Part shown: piece after piece, positions 1-7,951 of the stretch
Layout: the number at the start of each line of letters is the position of its first letter
How positions within the stretch are numbered: the stretch's first letter is position 1
Assembly: GCA_003507395.1 (NCBI GenBank)
Contig: DNVW01000006.1
Location: 221,377 to 236,837, forward strand
Length of the DNA: 15,461 nucleotides
Direction of reading: 5' to 3'
DNA from: Clostridiales bacterium
GTDB taxonomy: Bacteria > Bacillota > Clostridia > TANB77 > CAG-508
Translations under genes and position numbers: made by a program
Notes under the pieces: generated by a model
Told to the model about the DNA's origin: nothing
Databases searched by the model: none
Seen by the model: only the letters and a program-made list of their open reading frames with translations

Positions 1-39
1 GTGACAGGCTAGCGTTCTAACCAACTGAACTACCAGGCC
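1..39 (-). tRNA. tRNA-Asp(GTC), 3' part cut off by window edge
   Basis: Read on the minus strand from position 39, the sequence gives a 7-base acceptor half GGCCTGG, then U8-A9, a D-arm GTTC...GAAC, and the anticodon stem-loop CTAGC-CTGTCAC. The loop puts GTC at the anticodon, which is aspartate. The remaining anticodon stem, the T-arm and the 3' acceptor half lie beyond the left edge. It follows tRNA-Val by 22 bases and is probably cotranscribed with it. tRNA-Asp(GUC) is a known substrate class for queuosine at position 34, made by the tgt and queA products encoded further right. Confidence 0.9.
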
Positions 40-61
40 ATAAATAAAAAATATATAGAAA

Positions 62-137
62 TGGTGGGCGCAATAGGGCTCGAACCTATGACCTCCTGCT
101 TGTAAGGCAGATGCTCTCCCAGCTGAGCTATGCGCCC
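62..137 (-). tRNA. tRNA-Val(TAC)
   Basis: A complete cloverleaf can be folded on the minus strand. The acceptor stem GGGCGCA pairs with TGCGCCC, followed by discriminator A and an encoded CCA. There is a D-arm GCTC...GAGC, an anticodon stem TCTGC/GCAGG with loop CTTACAA (anticodon TAC, valine), and a T-arm containing GGTTCGAGCC. It is 76 nt including CCA. It is the first gene of a two-tRNA unit with tRNA-Asp, driven by the promoter at 156-184. Confidence 0.97.
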
Positions 138-155
138 ATTTCCTACGACTTCCTT

Positions 156-184
156 AGTATACTAAATTTATTAAAAATTGTCAA
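156..184 (-). promoter_or_regulatory. sigma-A promoter of the tRNA-Val/tRNA-Asp unit
   Basis: On the minus strand a perfect -35 TTGACA (179-184) and a -10 TATACT (156-161) are separated by exactly 17 bases. Transcription would begin about 149, some 12 bases before the mature 5' end of tRNA-Val. The match is close to consensus, as expected for stable RNA genes. Confidence 0.88.
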
Positions 185-214
185 TACATTTTTCAAATTT
201 TTTCGTTTTTTTAC

Positions 215-616
215 TTATATTTTTTTGTTTACTCCTATTATTCCACCTATCATTCCCGCTACAATAGCTGATATTATCATTAATATTGACTTAAGGCTCA
301 AATAAAATCCCGAACATATTATACTTGATAATATATAAATAAAAATTATATATATTGCTCCAACCATGCCCCCATTAAGTATGCCGTTTTTATTTATATT
401 TTTGGTGCTTATTGAACTACCTATTAATATGCTGATTGCTGTTATCACTATTACTACTGGTGTAATTGTCTTTTCTGATATGTTTGTATATGTTAACATT
501 ACAGAAAATAAAAGTAAAAATACAAGTGTTAGTAGAATTGCAAAAACACTACCTTTTACAATTCTACTAACATTTCGTTCCTTTTGATTTTTTTCTAAGT
601 CACTGACTTTTTCCAT
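215..616 (-). CDS. TIGR04086-type small integral membrane protein
   Basis: This is a 133-residue protein with a short charged N-terminus (MEKVSDLEKNQKERN) followed by about four hydrophobic helices. Glycine-rich transmembrane stretches such as GGMVGAIYI and the ending AGMIGGIIGVNKK are visible. Size, topology and a position near tgt/queA fit the TIGR04086 family of Clostridial membrane proteins, whose function is unknown to me. The start is ATG at 616, because GGAGG lies 8 bases upstream at 625-629. A TTG at 631 would extend the frame but overlaps that ribosome binding site, so I reject it. It is the last gene of the ileS-queA-tgt direction of transcription, about 97 bases after the frame-restored end of the WG-repeat gene. 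I see no clear terminator before the tRNA promoter. Confidence 0.75.
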   Translation of the reverse strand: MEKVSDLEKNQKERNVSRIVKGSVFAILLTLVFLLLFSVMLTYTNISEKTITPVVIVITAISILIGSSISTKNINKNGILNGGMVGAIYIIFIYILSSIICSGFYLSLKSILMIISAIVAGMIGGIIGVNKKI

Positions 617-713
617 TATATTTTCCTCCAAAGTTTTATTATTTTGTTTACTTATTCATATTCTTTATTTTCTGCATTTAGAACTTTAGAAGGGAAAATG
701 ATTCATTTCATTT

Positions 714-858
714 TTAATGATTTTTTGCAATATTTTGTTCATAATATTGTTCTATGTCTATTTCCTGATTATTATATATCATATAATATTTTTCTGTTCC
801 TGAACTTATAACAGAATATGCACTGTTTAATGAAAAAGGTATTACTGTTTTTCCGGGT
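714..858 (-). other. Displaced 3' end of the WG-repeat gene after a 1-base frameshift
   Basis: In the frame one base off from the upstream gene, this stretch continues the last WG repeat (GKTVIPFSLNSAYSV) and a coherent tail ending NIAKNH at a TAA at 714-716. The frame as given instead ends at 772 with an unrelated-looking tail (KQCIFCYKFRNRKILYDI). The shift falls at the run ggg (855-857). This may be a real mutation, an assembly or base-calling error, or rarely programmed slippage; the sequence alone cannot decide. Confidence 0.75.
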
Positions 859-2043
859 TTTATCTACTATACCATATAATTTATTTTTCTTAGCTACAAT
901 TAGCTCATATTTAGGTATTGCAACTACATAATTAGCAATTGTTTTTGTTTTTTCTGTACATCCTATCTCATCATATTCTATCGGTAATATCTGCTTACCC
1001 GTTATATCGTAAAGTCCCCACTTTTTTTCTTGCATAACTGGAATATAATTATTTAATATAACATACTTATTTTCTATGTTAGTATATTTAGAACCATCTA
1101 CACCTATTGCATCATATTCCGGATATATTATCGTTTCACCTTTTTTATTTATAATTCCCTGTTTTTTATCTATTGCTACCAAATACAATTCATTAGTAAT
1201 TTGTTTTATTTCATCAAATTCTGGTGCAATTATAGGTGTTGCATCACTTGATATAATTCCTACTTTGTTATTACTTGTTTTTACTATAAATGTTTTTGAT
1301 GATTCTACAAATTTAATATTACTATATTTTATTCCAATTATTGTTTCTCCCTTTAAATTATTCACTCCATATTCTTTATCTTGATTGCTAACAATTAGCA
1401 TATTATATAATATCGCTTTTTGATTACTAAAATTTTCAGTTTCTACATTTATTTGTGAATTTTTATAACTTGCCGAATAGCTACTAATTAATTTTGCAGG
1501 TGTATAAATATCTATTTGATTATTATCTTTATAATAATTAAGTGCAATATTACAACCTCTTGATATTCCTTGTACTGTAGTGTATAATTCTCCATTGATT
1601 TCTCTAACAGGTTCATCTAATTCAAAATATTCATAGTCACTGTTATTATTATTTTCTCCTATCATTTTTTTATATATTTGATTTGATCCTAATATATATG
1701 ATGCCACTTCATTTTTATCTTTTATATAACATTTAGTTTTATCTTCTAGATAGTTTTGCTTGTACTCTCCATCATAAACCTCATATCCAAATGATTTCGC
1801 AAATCTTTTTATAGGCACATAGATTTTATCATTTTCAAACACAAAAAGTTGGCTCATCGTTTCGGCTTTATCTATGTCATCCACATTTACTTTTAATTGT
1901 TTTTTCTTTTCAGAATATACATATATTGTGAGTAAGAGTGTAATAATAAAAAGCAAAATTAATACAATAATTGTTGTTTTAATCATTTTTTTTATTTTTT
2001 CATCTTTACTATCTACTTTTTGAGTATTATTAATAAGGTCCAT
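772..2043 (-). CDS. WG-repeat protein with N-terminal membrane anchor, frameshifted near its 3' end
   Basis: As read, it encodes 423 residues. Residues about 20-43 form one strong transmembrane helix after a lysine-rich cytoplasmic tail, so the rest is probably extracytoplasmic. Residues about 65-175 (KIYVPIKRFAKSFGYEV...) resemble a copper-amine-oxidase-N / stalk-like domain. From about residue 215 there are at least five WG repeats, each with the pattern W/YG(L/I)-x-D/N-x-x-G-K-x-(I/V)-x-P-x-(F/Y)-D, for example KKWGLYDITGKQILPIEYDE. The last repeat breaks at DKTRKNSN; reading through with one C removed from the CCC at 855-857 gives DKTGKTVIP, a normal repeat, and moves the stop to 714 (442 residues). 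Start ATG at 2043 has GGAGG about 6 bases upstream and lies 12 bases after tgt, so it is probably cotranscribed. Its function is not known to me. Confidence 0.8.
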   Translation of the reverse strand: MDLINNTQKVDSKDEKIKKMIKTTIIVLILLFIITLLLTIYVYSEKKKQLKVNVDDIDKAETMSQLFVFENDKIYVPIKRFAKSFGYEVYDGEYKQNYLEDKTKCYIKDKNEVASYILGSNQIYKKMIGENNNNSDYEYFELDEPVREINGELYTTVQGISRGCNIALNYYKDNNQIDIYTPAKLISSYSASYKNSQINVETENFSNQKAILYNMLIVSNQDKEYGVNNLKGETIIGIKYSNIKFVESSKTFIVKTSNNKVGIISSDATPIIAPEFDEIKQITNELYLVAIDKKQGIINKKGETIIYPEYDAIGVDGSKYTNIENKYVILNNYIPVMQEKKWGLYDITGKQILPIEYDEIGCTEKTKTIANYVVAIPKYELIVAKKNKLYGIVDKTRKNSNTFFIKQCIFCYKFRNRKILYDI

Positions 2044-2055
2044 ATTATCCTCCTT

Positions 2056-3201
2056 TTATTCTTTTGTGTAGCCATACTTATTGTAAAAATCTTTTTTAAA
2101 ATTTAATAAATTATCATTTTCTATTTCTATTCTAACTCTTTCCATTAAATTAGTCAAGAATCTTAAATTATGAATTGATAATAATCTTACTCCTAATATT
2201 TCATTTGCTTTTATCAAATGTCTTATATATGCTCTTGTATAATTTTTGCATGTATAGCAATCACATTCCGAATCAAGAGGTCCCCAGTCTTTAGCATATG
2301 TAGCATTTCTTACAACTACTTTACCTTTTGAAGTCATTGCAGTTCCATTTCTTGCAATTCTGGTTGGCAATACACAATCACACATATCTATTCCTGCTAT
2401 TGCAGCTTCTATTAAATAGTCTGGACTTCCTACACCCATAAGATAACGTGGTTTGTTTTCTGGCATTAATGGAGCTGTATAATTTAGTATCTTTAAAAAT
2501 TCATTTTTTGGTTCTCCTACACTTATTCCTCCTATTGCATATCCCGGAAAATCTAATTTTATTAAGTCTTCTGCGCTTTGTCTCCTTAAGTCTTCATAAA
2601 ATCCACCTTGTATTATACCAAATAATCCTTGTTTATCTGTGTTTTTGTGTGCTTGTTTGCACCTTATTGCCCATCTTGTTGTTCTTTCCATTGATTGTTT
2701 TGTATATTCATAACTTGCAGGATATTCTACGCATTCGTCAAATGACATTATTATATCTGCTCCTAAAGCCTCTTCTATTTCCATTACTTTTTCTGGAGAA
2801 AAAAAATGCTTACTTCCATCTAAATGTGATTTGAATTCGACTCCCTCTTCTGTTATTGTTCTTAAATCACTTAAACTGAACACTTGGAATCCTCCACAGT
2901 CTGTTAATATTGGCTTGTCCCATCTCATAAAATTATGAAGTCCTCCAGCTTCTTTTACAAGTTCATGACCTGGTCTTAAATATAAGTGGTATGTATTTGA
3001 CAATATAATTTGTGCTTTTACTTCTTGTTCTAATTCCTCTGGTGTTAAAGATTTTACTGTTGCTTGTGTTCCTACTGGCATAAAGATTGGTGTTTGAATA
3101 TCTCCATGTGGAGTATGTATAATTCCTCTTCTTGCTCCACAACTTTTATCTACATGTAATAGTTCATATGTTATCGCATTTTTAATTTCTTCATTTTTCA
3201 T
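2056..3201 (-). CDS. tgt: tRNA-guanine transglycosylase (TGT)
   Basis: TGT swaps the guanine at position 34 of GUN-anticodon tRNAs (Asp, Asn, His, Tyr) for preQ1, in the queuosine pathway. The 381-residue length is normal for bacteria. Visible hallmarks include LTDCGGFQVFSL with the general acid/base Asp101, MSFDECVEYP, FGIIQGG, and MCDCVLPTR with nucleophile Asp275. The zinc site is Cys313, Cys315, Cys318 (CDCYTC) and His344, with the same spacing as in the Zymomonas enzyme. A queA gene 23 bases upstream implies preQ1 rather than salvaged queuine as substrate. The ATG at 3201 has only a modest AAAGGTG site, placed rather far upstream. It lies between queA and the WG-repeat gene, in a run of closely spaced genes starting at ileS. 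Confidence 0.97.
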   Translation of the reverse strand: MKNEEIKNAITYELLHVDKSCGARRGIIHTPHGDIQTPIFMPVGTQATVKSLTPEELEQEVKAQIILSNTYHLYLRPGHELVKEAGGLHNFMRWDKPILTDCGGFQVFSLSDLRTITEEGVEFKSHLDGSKHFFSPEKVMEIEEALGADIIMSFDECVEYPASYEYTKQSMERTTRWAIRCKQAHKNTDKQGLFGIIQGGFYEDLRRQSAEDLIKLDFPGYAIGGISVGEPKNEFLKILNYTAPLMPENKPRYLMGVGSPDYLIEAAIAGIDMCDCVLPTRIARNGTAMTSKGKVVVRNATYAKDWGPLDSECDCYTCKNYTRAYIRHLIKANEILGVRLLSIHNLRFLTNLMERVRIEIENDNLLNFKKDFYNKYGYTKE

Positions 3202-3224
3202 TTCTTATTTTTCACCTTTCATTT

Positions 3225-4250
3225 TTAGTAAATAAACATTGCATCGCCAAAACTAAAGAAACGATATTTTTCTCTTACTGCTTCTTCATATGCATTCATA
3301 ACAAATTCTTTTCCAGCTAGTGCAGATACCAGCATAATCAACGTTGATTCTGGTAAATGGAAATTTGTGATTAATCCATCAATACATTTGAATTTATACC
3401 CTGGATATATAAATATTCCTGTATCTGTTTCTATTTGTTTTACATATCCATTTTCATCTGCTATACTCTCTAACACTCTACAAGAAGTTGTTCCTACTGC
3501 TATTATTCTATGTCCAGTTCTTTTTGCTTTATTTATTTTTTCTACATCTTCATCTTTTATATAAAAATGTTCTGTATGCATTTTATGTTCTTCAACATTT
3601 TCCTCTTTTACTGGTCTAAATGTTCCTATTCCGACATGAAGTGTTACATTTGCAATTTCTACTCCTTTTTGTTTTATTTTTTCTAACAATTCATCTGTAA
3701 AGTGTAACCCTGCTGTGGGGGCAGCTGCAGATCCTTCATATTTTGCATATACTGTTTGATATCTATCTTTATCTTGTAATTTTTGGTGTATATATGGTGG
3801 CAATGGCATAAGTCCTATTTGGTCTAAAATTTCATTGAAAATTCCTTCATATATAAACTTAACCTTTCTGTTTCCACCTTCCATTATATCTAATATTTCT
3901 GCTTTTAATAATCCATTTCCAAATATTACATTAGTTCCTTTTTTCAATCGTCTGCCTGGTTTAACCATAACCTCCCAGTAGTCGCCTTCTATTCTATTTA
4001 AAAGTAAAAATTCTACATTTATTCCTGTTTCTTCTTTTATTCCATAAAGTCTAGCAGGTATTACTTTAGTATTATTTCTTACCAAGCAGTCTCCTGGTTT
4101 TAGATAGTCTAATATATCTTTAAATATTTTATGATCTATTGTTTTACTTTTTCTATCTAAAACCATTAACCTTGATTCATCTCTATTTTTTATGGGAACT
4201 TGTGCTATTAGTTCTTGTGGTAAATCATAATTAAAATCTGATACTTTCAT
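3225..4250 (-). CDS. queA: S-adenosylmethionine:tRNA ribosyltransferase-isomerase (QueA)
   Basis: QueA transfers and rearranges the ribosyl group of S-adenosylmethionine onto preQ1-tRNA, giving epoxyqueuosine-tRNA. It acts on the product of TGT, encoded next. The full length of 341 residues is typical. Family motifs visible are FDYDLP-like NYDLPQELIAQ at the N-terminus, LVRNNTKVIPARL (56-68), YEGSAAAPTAGLHFT (171-185), TLHVGIGTFRPV (203-214), AVGTTSCRVLES (251-262) and NFHLPESTLIMLVSA (296-310). The start ATG at 4250 lies 5 bases after the ileS stop; its ribosome binding site AAGGAG overlaps that stop (AAGGAGTAA), which suggests translational coupling. There is no room for a separate promoter, so its main transcript should come through the ileS T-box. 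Confidence 0.97.
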   Translation of the reverse strand: MKVSDFNYDLPQELIAQVPIKNRDESRLMVLDRKSKTIDHKIFKDILDYLKPGDCLVRNNTKVIPARLYGIKEETGINVEFLLLNRIEGDYWEVMVKPGRRLKKGTNVIFGNGLLKAEILDIMEGGNRKVKFIYEGIFNEILDQIGLMPLPPYIHQKLQDKDRYQTVYAKYEGSAAAPTAGLHFTDELLEKIKQKGVEIANVTLHVGIGTFRPVKEENVEEHKMHTEHFYIKDEDVEKINKAKRTGHRIIAVGTTSCRVLESIADENGYVKQIETDTGIFIYPGYKFKCIDGLITNFHLPESTLIMLVSALAGKEFVMNAYEEAVREKYRFFSFGDAMFIY

Positions 4251-4255
4251 CTTGC

Positions 4256-7027
4256 TTACTCCTTAATAACCTCACTACATCTATGGCATATTGTTGGATT
4301 TTCTTTATCTTCTCCTACTGTTGTAGAATACATCCAACATCTTTCACATTTTTCTCCTTCAGCCACATCTACTTTCACACCTATTTTTTCTTCATTTTTT
4401 CTTAAATTCTTATCTATTTGTAAATCTGAAACTATAAACACTGTTTTTAATATTTCTAAATTTTCTTTTATAAAATTATATTCTTCATCATCTGCATATA
4501 ATGTTATTTTTGCATTTAATGAATGTCCTATAACTTTATTTGCTCTAGCAGTCTCTAAGTCTTTAGCTACTAATTCTTTAAGTTTTAGTATTTTTTCCCA
4601 TTTTTCTACTAATTCTTTATTTTTATATTCAATTTTTTCTTCTGGGAAATAAGTAAGCATAACACTTTCTACTTGCTCATCTTTGCTATGAGGCATATAT
4701 TTCCATATTTCTTCTGCTGTATAACATAATATAGGTGCTAACATTTTTACCAATGTATTTAATATCTCATACATTGTTGTTTGCGCAGCTCTTCTTTCTA
4801 TAGAATTTGCTTTAGAAGAATATAATCTATCTTTTATTATATCTAAATAAAAATTACTCATATCTGTTACACAGAATTGATTTATATCATGATATACAAT
4901 ATGAAAATCATATTTATCATAATTCTTTGTACATTCTCTAACAAGTTTGTTTAATCTTGTCAATGCCCATTTGTCTATTTCCAATAAATCATCATATTTT
5001 ACTGGATTTTCTGGATTATAGTCTGATATATTTCCAAGTATAAATCTTGCTGTATTTCTTATTTTTCTATAAACCTCTGCAATTTGTTTCATTATATCTT
5101 GTGATACAGTAATATCTGATTTAAAATCTGAAGATATTACCCATAGTCTTAAAATATCTGCACCATATTGTTTTATAGCATCTTGAGGATTTACTCCATT
5201 GCCTAATGACTTAGACATTTTTCTTCCATCCATATCAATTAAAAATCCATGTGTTAATACTTGTTTATATGGTGATTGTCCTGTTGTTGCAACAGCTGTT
5301 AACATAGATGATTGGAACCATCCTCTGTATTGGTCATTTCCTTCTAAATACAAATCTGCTGGATATGGTAACCCTCTTTCTACTAATACACCTTGATGTG
5401 ATGAACCAGAATCAAACCAAACATCCATAATATCTGTTTCTTTCTTAAAGTGTGTATGACCACATTCACACTTCGCACCTTCTGGCATTAGTTCTTCTTC
5501 TGACATATCAAACCAAGCATTTGAGCCTTTTTCTCTAAATATTTTTTGAATTTTTTCTATGCTTTCTTCTGTAATATATTCCTTTCCACATTCTTCACAA
5601 TAGAATATTGGAATTGGAACTCCCCATGTACGTTGTCTTGATATACACCAGTCGTTTCTGTCTTTTACCATGTTTAATATCCTGTCTTCTCCCCAAGCAG
5701 GAATCCAATCTACTTTTTTTATTTCCTCTATAGCTTTATCTCTAAATCCATCTATTGAAGCAAACCATTGGTCTGTTGCTCTAAATATTATTGGATTTTT
5801 ACATCTCCAGCAATGTGGATATGAGTGAACTAATTCTTCTTTTTGTAATAGTGCATCATGTTCTTCTAACCATTTTATTATTTCTGCATTTGATTTTTCA
5901 TAAAATAGTCCTTTGAATGGTCCTGCATCTTCTGTTTGGTACCCTTTTCCATCTACTGTCACTACTATTTCTAATCCATTTTTCATACCACATAAATAAT
6001 CTTCTTTACCATAACCTGGCGCAGTATGTACAGCTCCTGTACCTGTTTCTAATTCTACTAATATTGTATCTTCACTACCTAGTACAACTTTTGAGTCTCT
6101 ATTTAAGAATGGATGCTTGCATAATATTCCTTCTAGTTCTTTTCCTTCTAATTTTTTTATAGTTTTATAATCTTCTATTCCAGCTAGTTTCATTACTTTA
6201 TCTACTAATTCTGTAGCTATTACTAAATTTTCTTTTCCTGTATTTACAACACTGTATTCAAATTCTTCTCCAACAGTTATTCCTGTATTTCCTGGAAGAG
6301 TCCAAGGCGTAGTAGTCCATATTACTATATATGTATCTTTTTCATCTAACTTTCCTTTCCCGTCTCTTACTTTAAATTTTACATATATAGAAGTAGTTTT
6401 TACATCTGCATATTCTATTTCTGCTTCTGCTAATGCTGTTTCACAGTCAGTACACCAATATACTGGTTTTAATCCTTTATATATATAACCTTTTTTATAC
6501 ATTTCGCCAAATACGCCAATTTGTCTTGCTTCAAATTCTGGTTTTAAAGTTATATATGGATTTTCCCAATCACCTAATACACCTAGTCTTCTAAATCCTT
6601 CTGTTTGTTTTTGCACAAATCCCATTGCAAAATCATGACAAGTGTTTCTAAATTTAGTAACCCCTATTTCATCTTTATTTAGTCCTAAAACTTGTATTGC
6701 TCTTTTTTCTGTTGGTAACCCATGTGTATCAAATCCTGGTATAAATGGTGTATAATATCCTTTTAAATTTTTATATCTTACAACAGTGTCTTTAAGTACT
6801 TTGTTTAAAGTATGTCCTAAATGAATTTCGCCATTTGCATATGGTGGTCCATCATGTAAAACAAAAGGTGTTTTTCCTTCATTCTTTTTTAACATTTTTT
6901 CATATAAACCATTATCAAATATTTCCTCTTTTATTTTTGGTTCATTTTCTGGTAAATTTCCTCTCATAGGAAAATCCGTTTTTGGTAAGTTAAGTGTTTT
7001 ACCATAATCTTTTTTTTCTTCTTCCAT
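4256..7027 (-). CDS. ileS: Isoleucyl-tRNA synthetase, bacterial type
   Basis: IleRS charges tRNA-Ile in the cytoplasm and edits misactivated valine. The 923-residue protein has the class I signature PPYANGEIHLGH (HLGH at 69-72), the CP1 editing domain with VIWTTTPWTLPGNT and GTGAVHTAPGYGKEDY, the WFDSGSSHQGVL block, and the KMSKS loop (DGRKMSKSLGNG, about residue 600). The anticodon-binding C-terminus ends in a zinc finger with Cys894, Cys897, Cys914 and Cys917. The zinc finger and length fit the standard (mupirocin-sensitive type 1) class rather than the eukaryote-like type 2. Start ATG at 7027 follows a GGGGAAA site. Transcription is controlled by a T-box leader immediately upstream, and queA follows after 5 bases. 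Confidence 0.98.
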   Translation of the reverse strand: MEEEKKDYGKTLNLPKTDFPMRGNLPENEPKIKEEIFDNGLYEKMLKKNEGKTPFVLHDGPPYANGEIHLGHTLNKVLKDTVVRYKNLKGYYTPFIPGFDTHGLPTEKRAIQVLGLNKDEIGVTKFRNTCHDFAMGFVQKQTEGFRRLGVLGDWENPYITLKPEFEARQIGVFGEMYKKGYIYKGLKPVYWCTDCETALAEAEIEYADVKTTSIYVKFKVRDGKGKLDEKDTYIVIWTTTPWTLPGNTGITVGEEFEYSVVNTGKENLVIATELVDKVMKLAGIEDYKTIKKLEGKELEGILCKHPFLNRDSKVVLGSEDTILVELETGTGAVHTAPGYGKEDYLCGMKNGLEIVVTVDGKGYQTEDAGPFKGLFYEKSNAEIIKWLEEHDALLQKEELVHSYPHCWRCKNPIIFRATDQWFASIDGFRDKAIEEIKKVDWIPAWGEDRILNMVKDRNDWCISRQRTWGVPIPIFYCEECGKEYITEESIEKIQKIFREKGSNAWFDMSEEELMPEGAKCECGHTHFKKETDIMDVWFDSGSSHQGVLVERGLPYPADLYLEGNDQYRGWFQSSMLTAVATTGQSPYKQVLTHGFLIDMDGRKMSKSLGNGVNPQDAIKQYGADILRLWVISSDFKSDITVSQDIMKQIAEVYRKIRNTARFILGNISDYNPENPVKYDDLLEIDKWALTRLNKLVRECTKNYDKYDFHIVYHDINQFCVTDMSNFYLDIIKDRLYSSKANSIERRAAQTTMYEILNTLVKMLAPILCYTAEEIWKYMPHSKDEQVESVMLTYFPEEKIEYKNKELVEKWEKILKLKELVAKDLETARANKVIGHSLNAKITLYADDEEYNFIKENLEILKTVFIVSDLQIDKNLRKNEEKIGVKVDVAEGEKCERCWMYSTTVGEDKENPTICHRCSEVIKE

Positions 7028-7057
7028 TTTATATTTCCCCTTTCTGTATATAACACT

Positions 7058-7091
7058 AAAAAGCCATTTCGTCTTTTAGGACGAAATGGCT
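7058..7091 (-). terminator. T-box-regulated intrinsic terminator before ileS
   Basis: On the minus strand a 12-bp stem AGCCATTTCGTC/GACGAAATGGCT with a 6-base loop (7074-7079) is followed by a T run (7058-7061). Its 5' arm begins just after the T-box sequence, so it competes with the antiterminator, as in other T-box leaders. It ends 30 bases before the ileS start codon. Confidence 0.9.
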
Positions 7092-7317
7092 ATATTTCCG
7101 CGGTACCACCTAAATTAGATAATTATTTTAAATTATCTCTCTTTAAAATATCCTTTAACGCAAGATTTACGGCTTAATCTACTTATTTGTGTTCAATTAA
7201 ACAACATAAAAGGTGATAACATATATTGTTTCATATACCAAATTTCCAGCTAACATTTGGCTCTCTATATACTACTAAAATATATACCGTGTCCTTTATT
7301 ATAGTTTTTAAATAGAT
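7058..7317 (-). promoter_or_regulatory. T-box leader (Ile specifier AUC) controlling ileS
   Basis: The canonical T-box AGGTGGTACCGCGG lies at 7098-7111 on the minus strand, followed by an intrinsic terminator. Upstream, Stem I can be traced: an AGAGAG bulge, then an apical hairpin CCAAAT/ATTTGG whose loop contains GCTGG (the GNUG-type element). On the descending side is an internal loop TTATCA, with the flanking AAAGG/CCTTT helix below. The triplet ATC (7215-7217) followed by A sits where the specifier codon belongs and matches isoleucine. In the known mechanism, uncharged tRNA-Ile pairs with the specifier and the T-box and favours the antiterminator, raising ileS expression. The 5' boundary is estimated from the promoter at 7324-7352. 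Confidence 0.93.
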
Positions 7318-7323
7318 GTTACT

Positions 7324-7352
7324 ATCATAACATTTTTTTCTTTATTTTTCAA
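7324..7352 (-). promoter_or_regulatory. Promoter of the ileS T-box transcript
   Basis: A -35 TTGAAA (7347-7352) and -10 TATGAT (7324-7329) are separated by 17 bases on the minus strand. The predicted start near 7317 gives a leader of about 290 nt, which is a usual size for a T-box RNA. Confidence 0.82.
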
Positions 7353-7372
7353 GTATTTATTATATTTTTCTT

Positions 7373-7394
7373 GGGCAGGGGTGGAACCCTGCCC
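7373..7394. repeat. GC-rich palindrome in the ileS upstream gap
   Basis: GGGCAGGG (7373-7380) and CCCTGCCC (7387-7394) form a perfect 8-bp inverted repeat around GTGGAA. It stands out sharply from the AT-rich surroundings. It lies 10 bases after the end of the membrane-protein gene at 7405 and before the ileS promoter. No T run follows it on either strand, so it is not a standard intrinsic terminator. It could be a dispersed palindromic repeat or an RNA 3'-end stabiliser; only one copy is in this window. Confidence 0.55.
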
Positions 7395-7404
7395 TTGCAA
7401 TGCC

Positions 7405-7923
7405 TTATTTTATTAATAAAAATATTAATGTTCCTATTATAGCATTTTGTTTCATTTCTTCATCTATTACAAATTCTTGTTCTGTTGCATTTTTCACTTC
7501 TGCTTCATCTGCTAAACTTATTTTCAGTTTCTTAATATCTTGATACTTAAAATTAACCTGATATTCCAATTCTTGTTCTGGTTCTAAGTTTTCTATTTTA
7601 ACATATTTGTTCCCTATGTTTACATCTCTTAGAGTAGAAAACTCAAATTTTATGTATTTGTTTGTAATAGGTTCATTAGATTCATTTTTTATTTTTCCAT
7701 TTACATATCCATTAACATATGTTGCTTTTGCCTTATCTATGCTTATTTTTGGATTTTCTACATTTATTTCACAATTTTCTATTGTTTTATATGTTCCATT
7801 TATGTATAGGTAAATCATTAAATTTGAAAATACAAACAATATAGCAAATATTAACACATACATTATTATATTGTGCATTCTATTTCTTTTATCTATACAC
7901 CAGAAGTCCATATAATTACTCAT
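7405..7923 (-). CDS. Membrane-anchored protein with possible FxLYD-like domain
   Basis: The 172-residue protein begins MSNYMDFWCIDKRNRMHN, followed by a transmembrane helix at about residues 20-41 (IIMYVLIFAILFVFSNLMIYLYI). A predicted extracytoplasmic beta-rich domain follows: residues about 68-140 (YVNGYVNGKIKNESNEPITN...NLEPEQELEYQVNF) resemble the FxLYD pattern of a strand pair, N-x-[ST]-x-x-x-[IL], then a 'lePge' turn. A second hydrophobic segment (NAIIGTLIFLLI) ends the protein. ATG at 7923 is chosen because GGGGGAG lies 6 bases upstream; an upstream in-frame start at 7977 would overlap lexA by 26 bases and lacks such a site. It follows lexA by 28 bases and is probably cotranscribed with it. 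The function is unknown. Confidence 0.7.
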   Translation of the reverse strand: MSNYMDFWCIDKRNRMHNIIMYVLIFAILFVFSNLMIYLYINGTYKTIENCEINVENPKISIDKAKATYVNGYVNGKIKNESNEPITNKYIKFEFSTLRDVNIGNKYVKIENLEPEQELEYQVNFKYQDIKKLKISLADEAEVKNATEQEFVIDEEMKQNAIIGTLIFLLIK

Positions 7924-7951
7924 AAAAAGCTCCCCCTTTTTTATAGGTAAG

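Noticed and set aside
1..137. A functional link between tRNA-Asp(GUC), a queuosine substrate, and tgt/queA in the same window.
   Set aside because: The tRNAs have their own strong promoter and are 2 kb away from tgt; tRNA-Val is not a substrate. Proximity is best treated as coincidence.
617..631. TTG start at 631 for the TIGR04086-type protein.
   Set aside because: It overlaps the GGAGG that serves the ATG at 616, so it could have no proper ribosome binding site of its own.
1076..1384. Long open frame on the plus strand (102 codons) inside the WG-repeat gene.
   Set aside because: It is antisense to a clear coding frame, has no ribosome binding site that I can see, and its hydrophobic, serine-rich composition is typical of shadow frames in AT-rich DNA. 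The same holds for other plus-strand frames within ileS, tgt, obgE, lexA and the surface-protein gene.
7373..7394. Intrinsic terminator for the lexA-membrane-protein unit.
   Set aside because: The stem is good, but the minus strand continues AAGAAAAA after it, with no T run.
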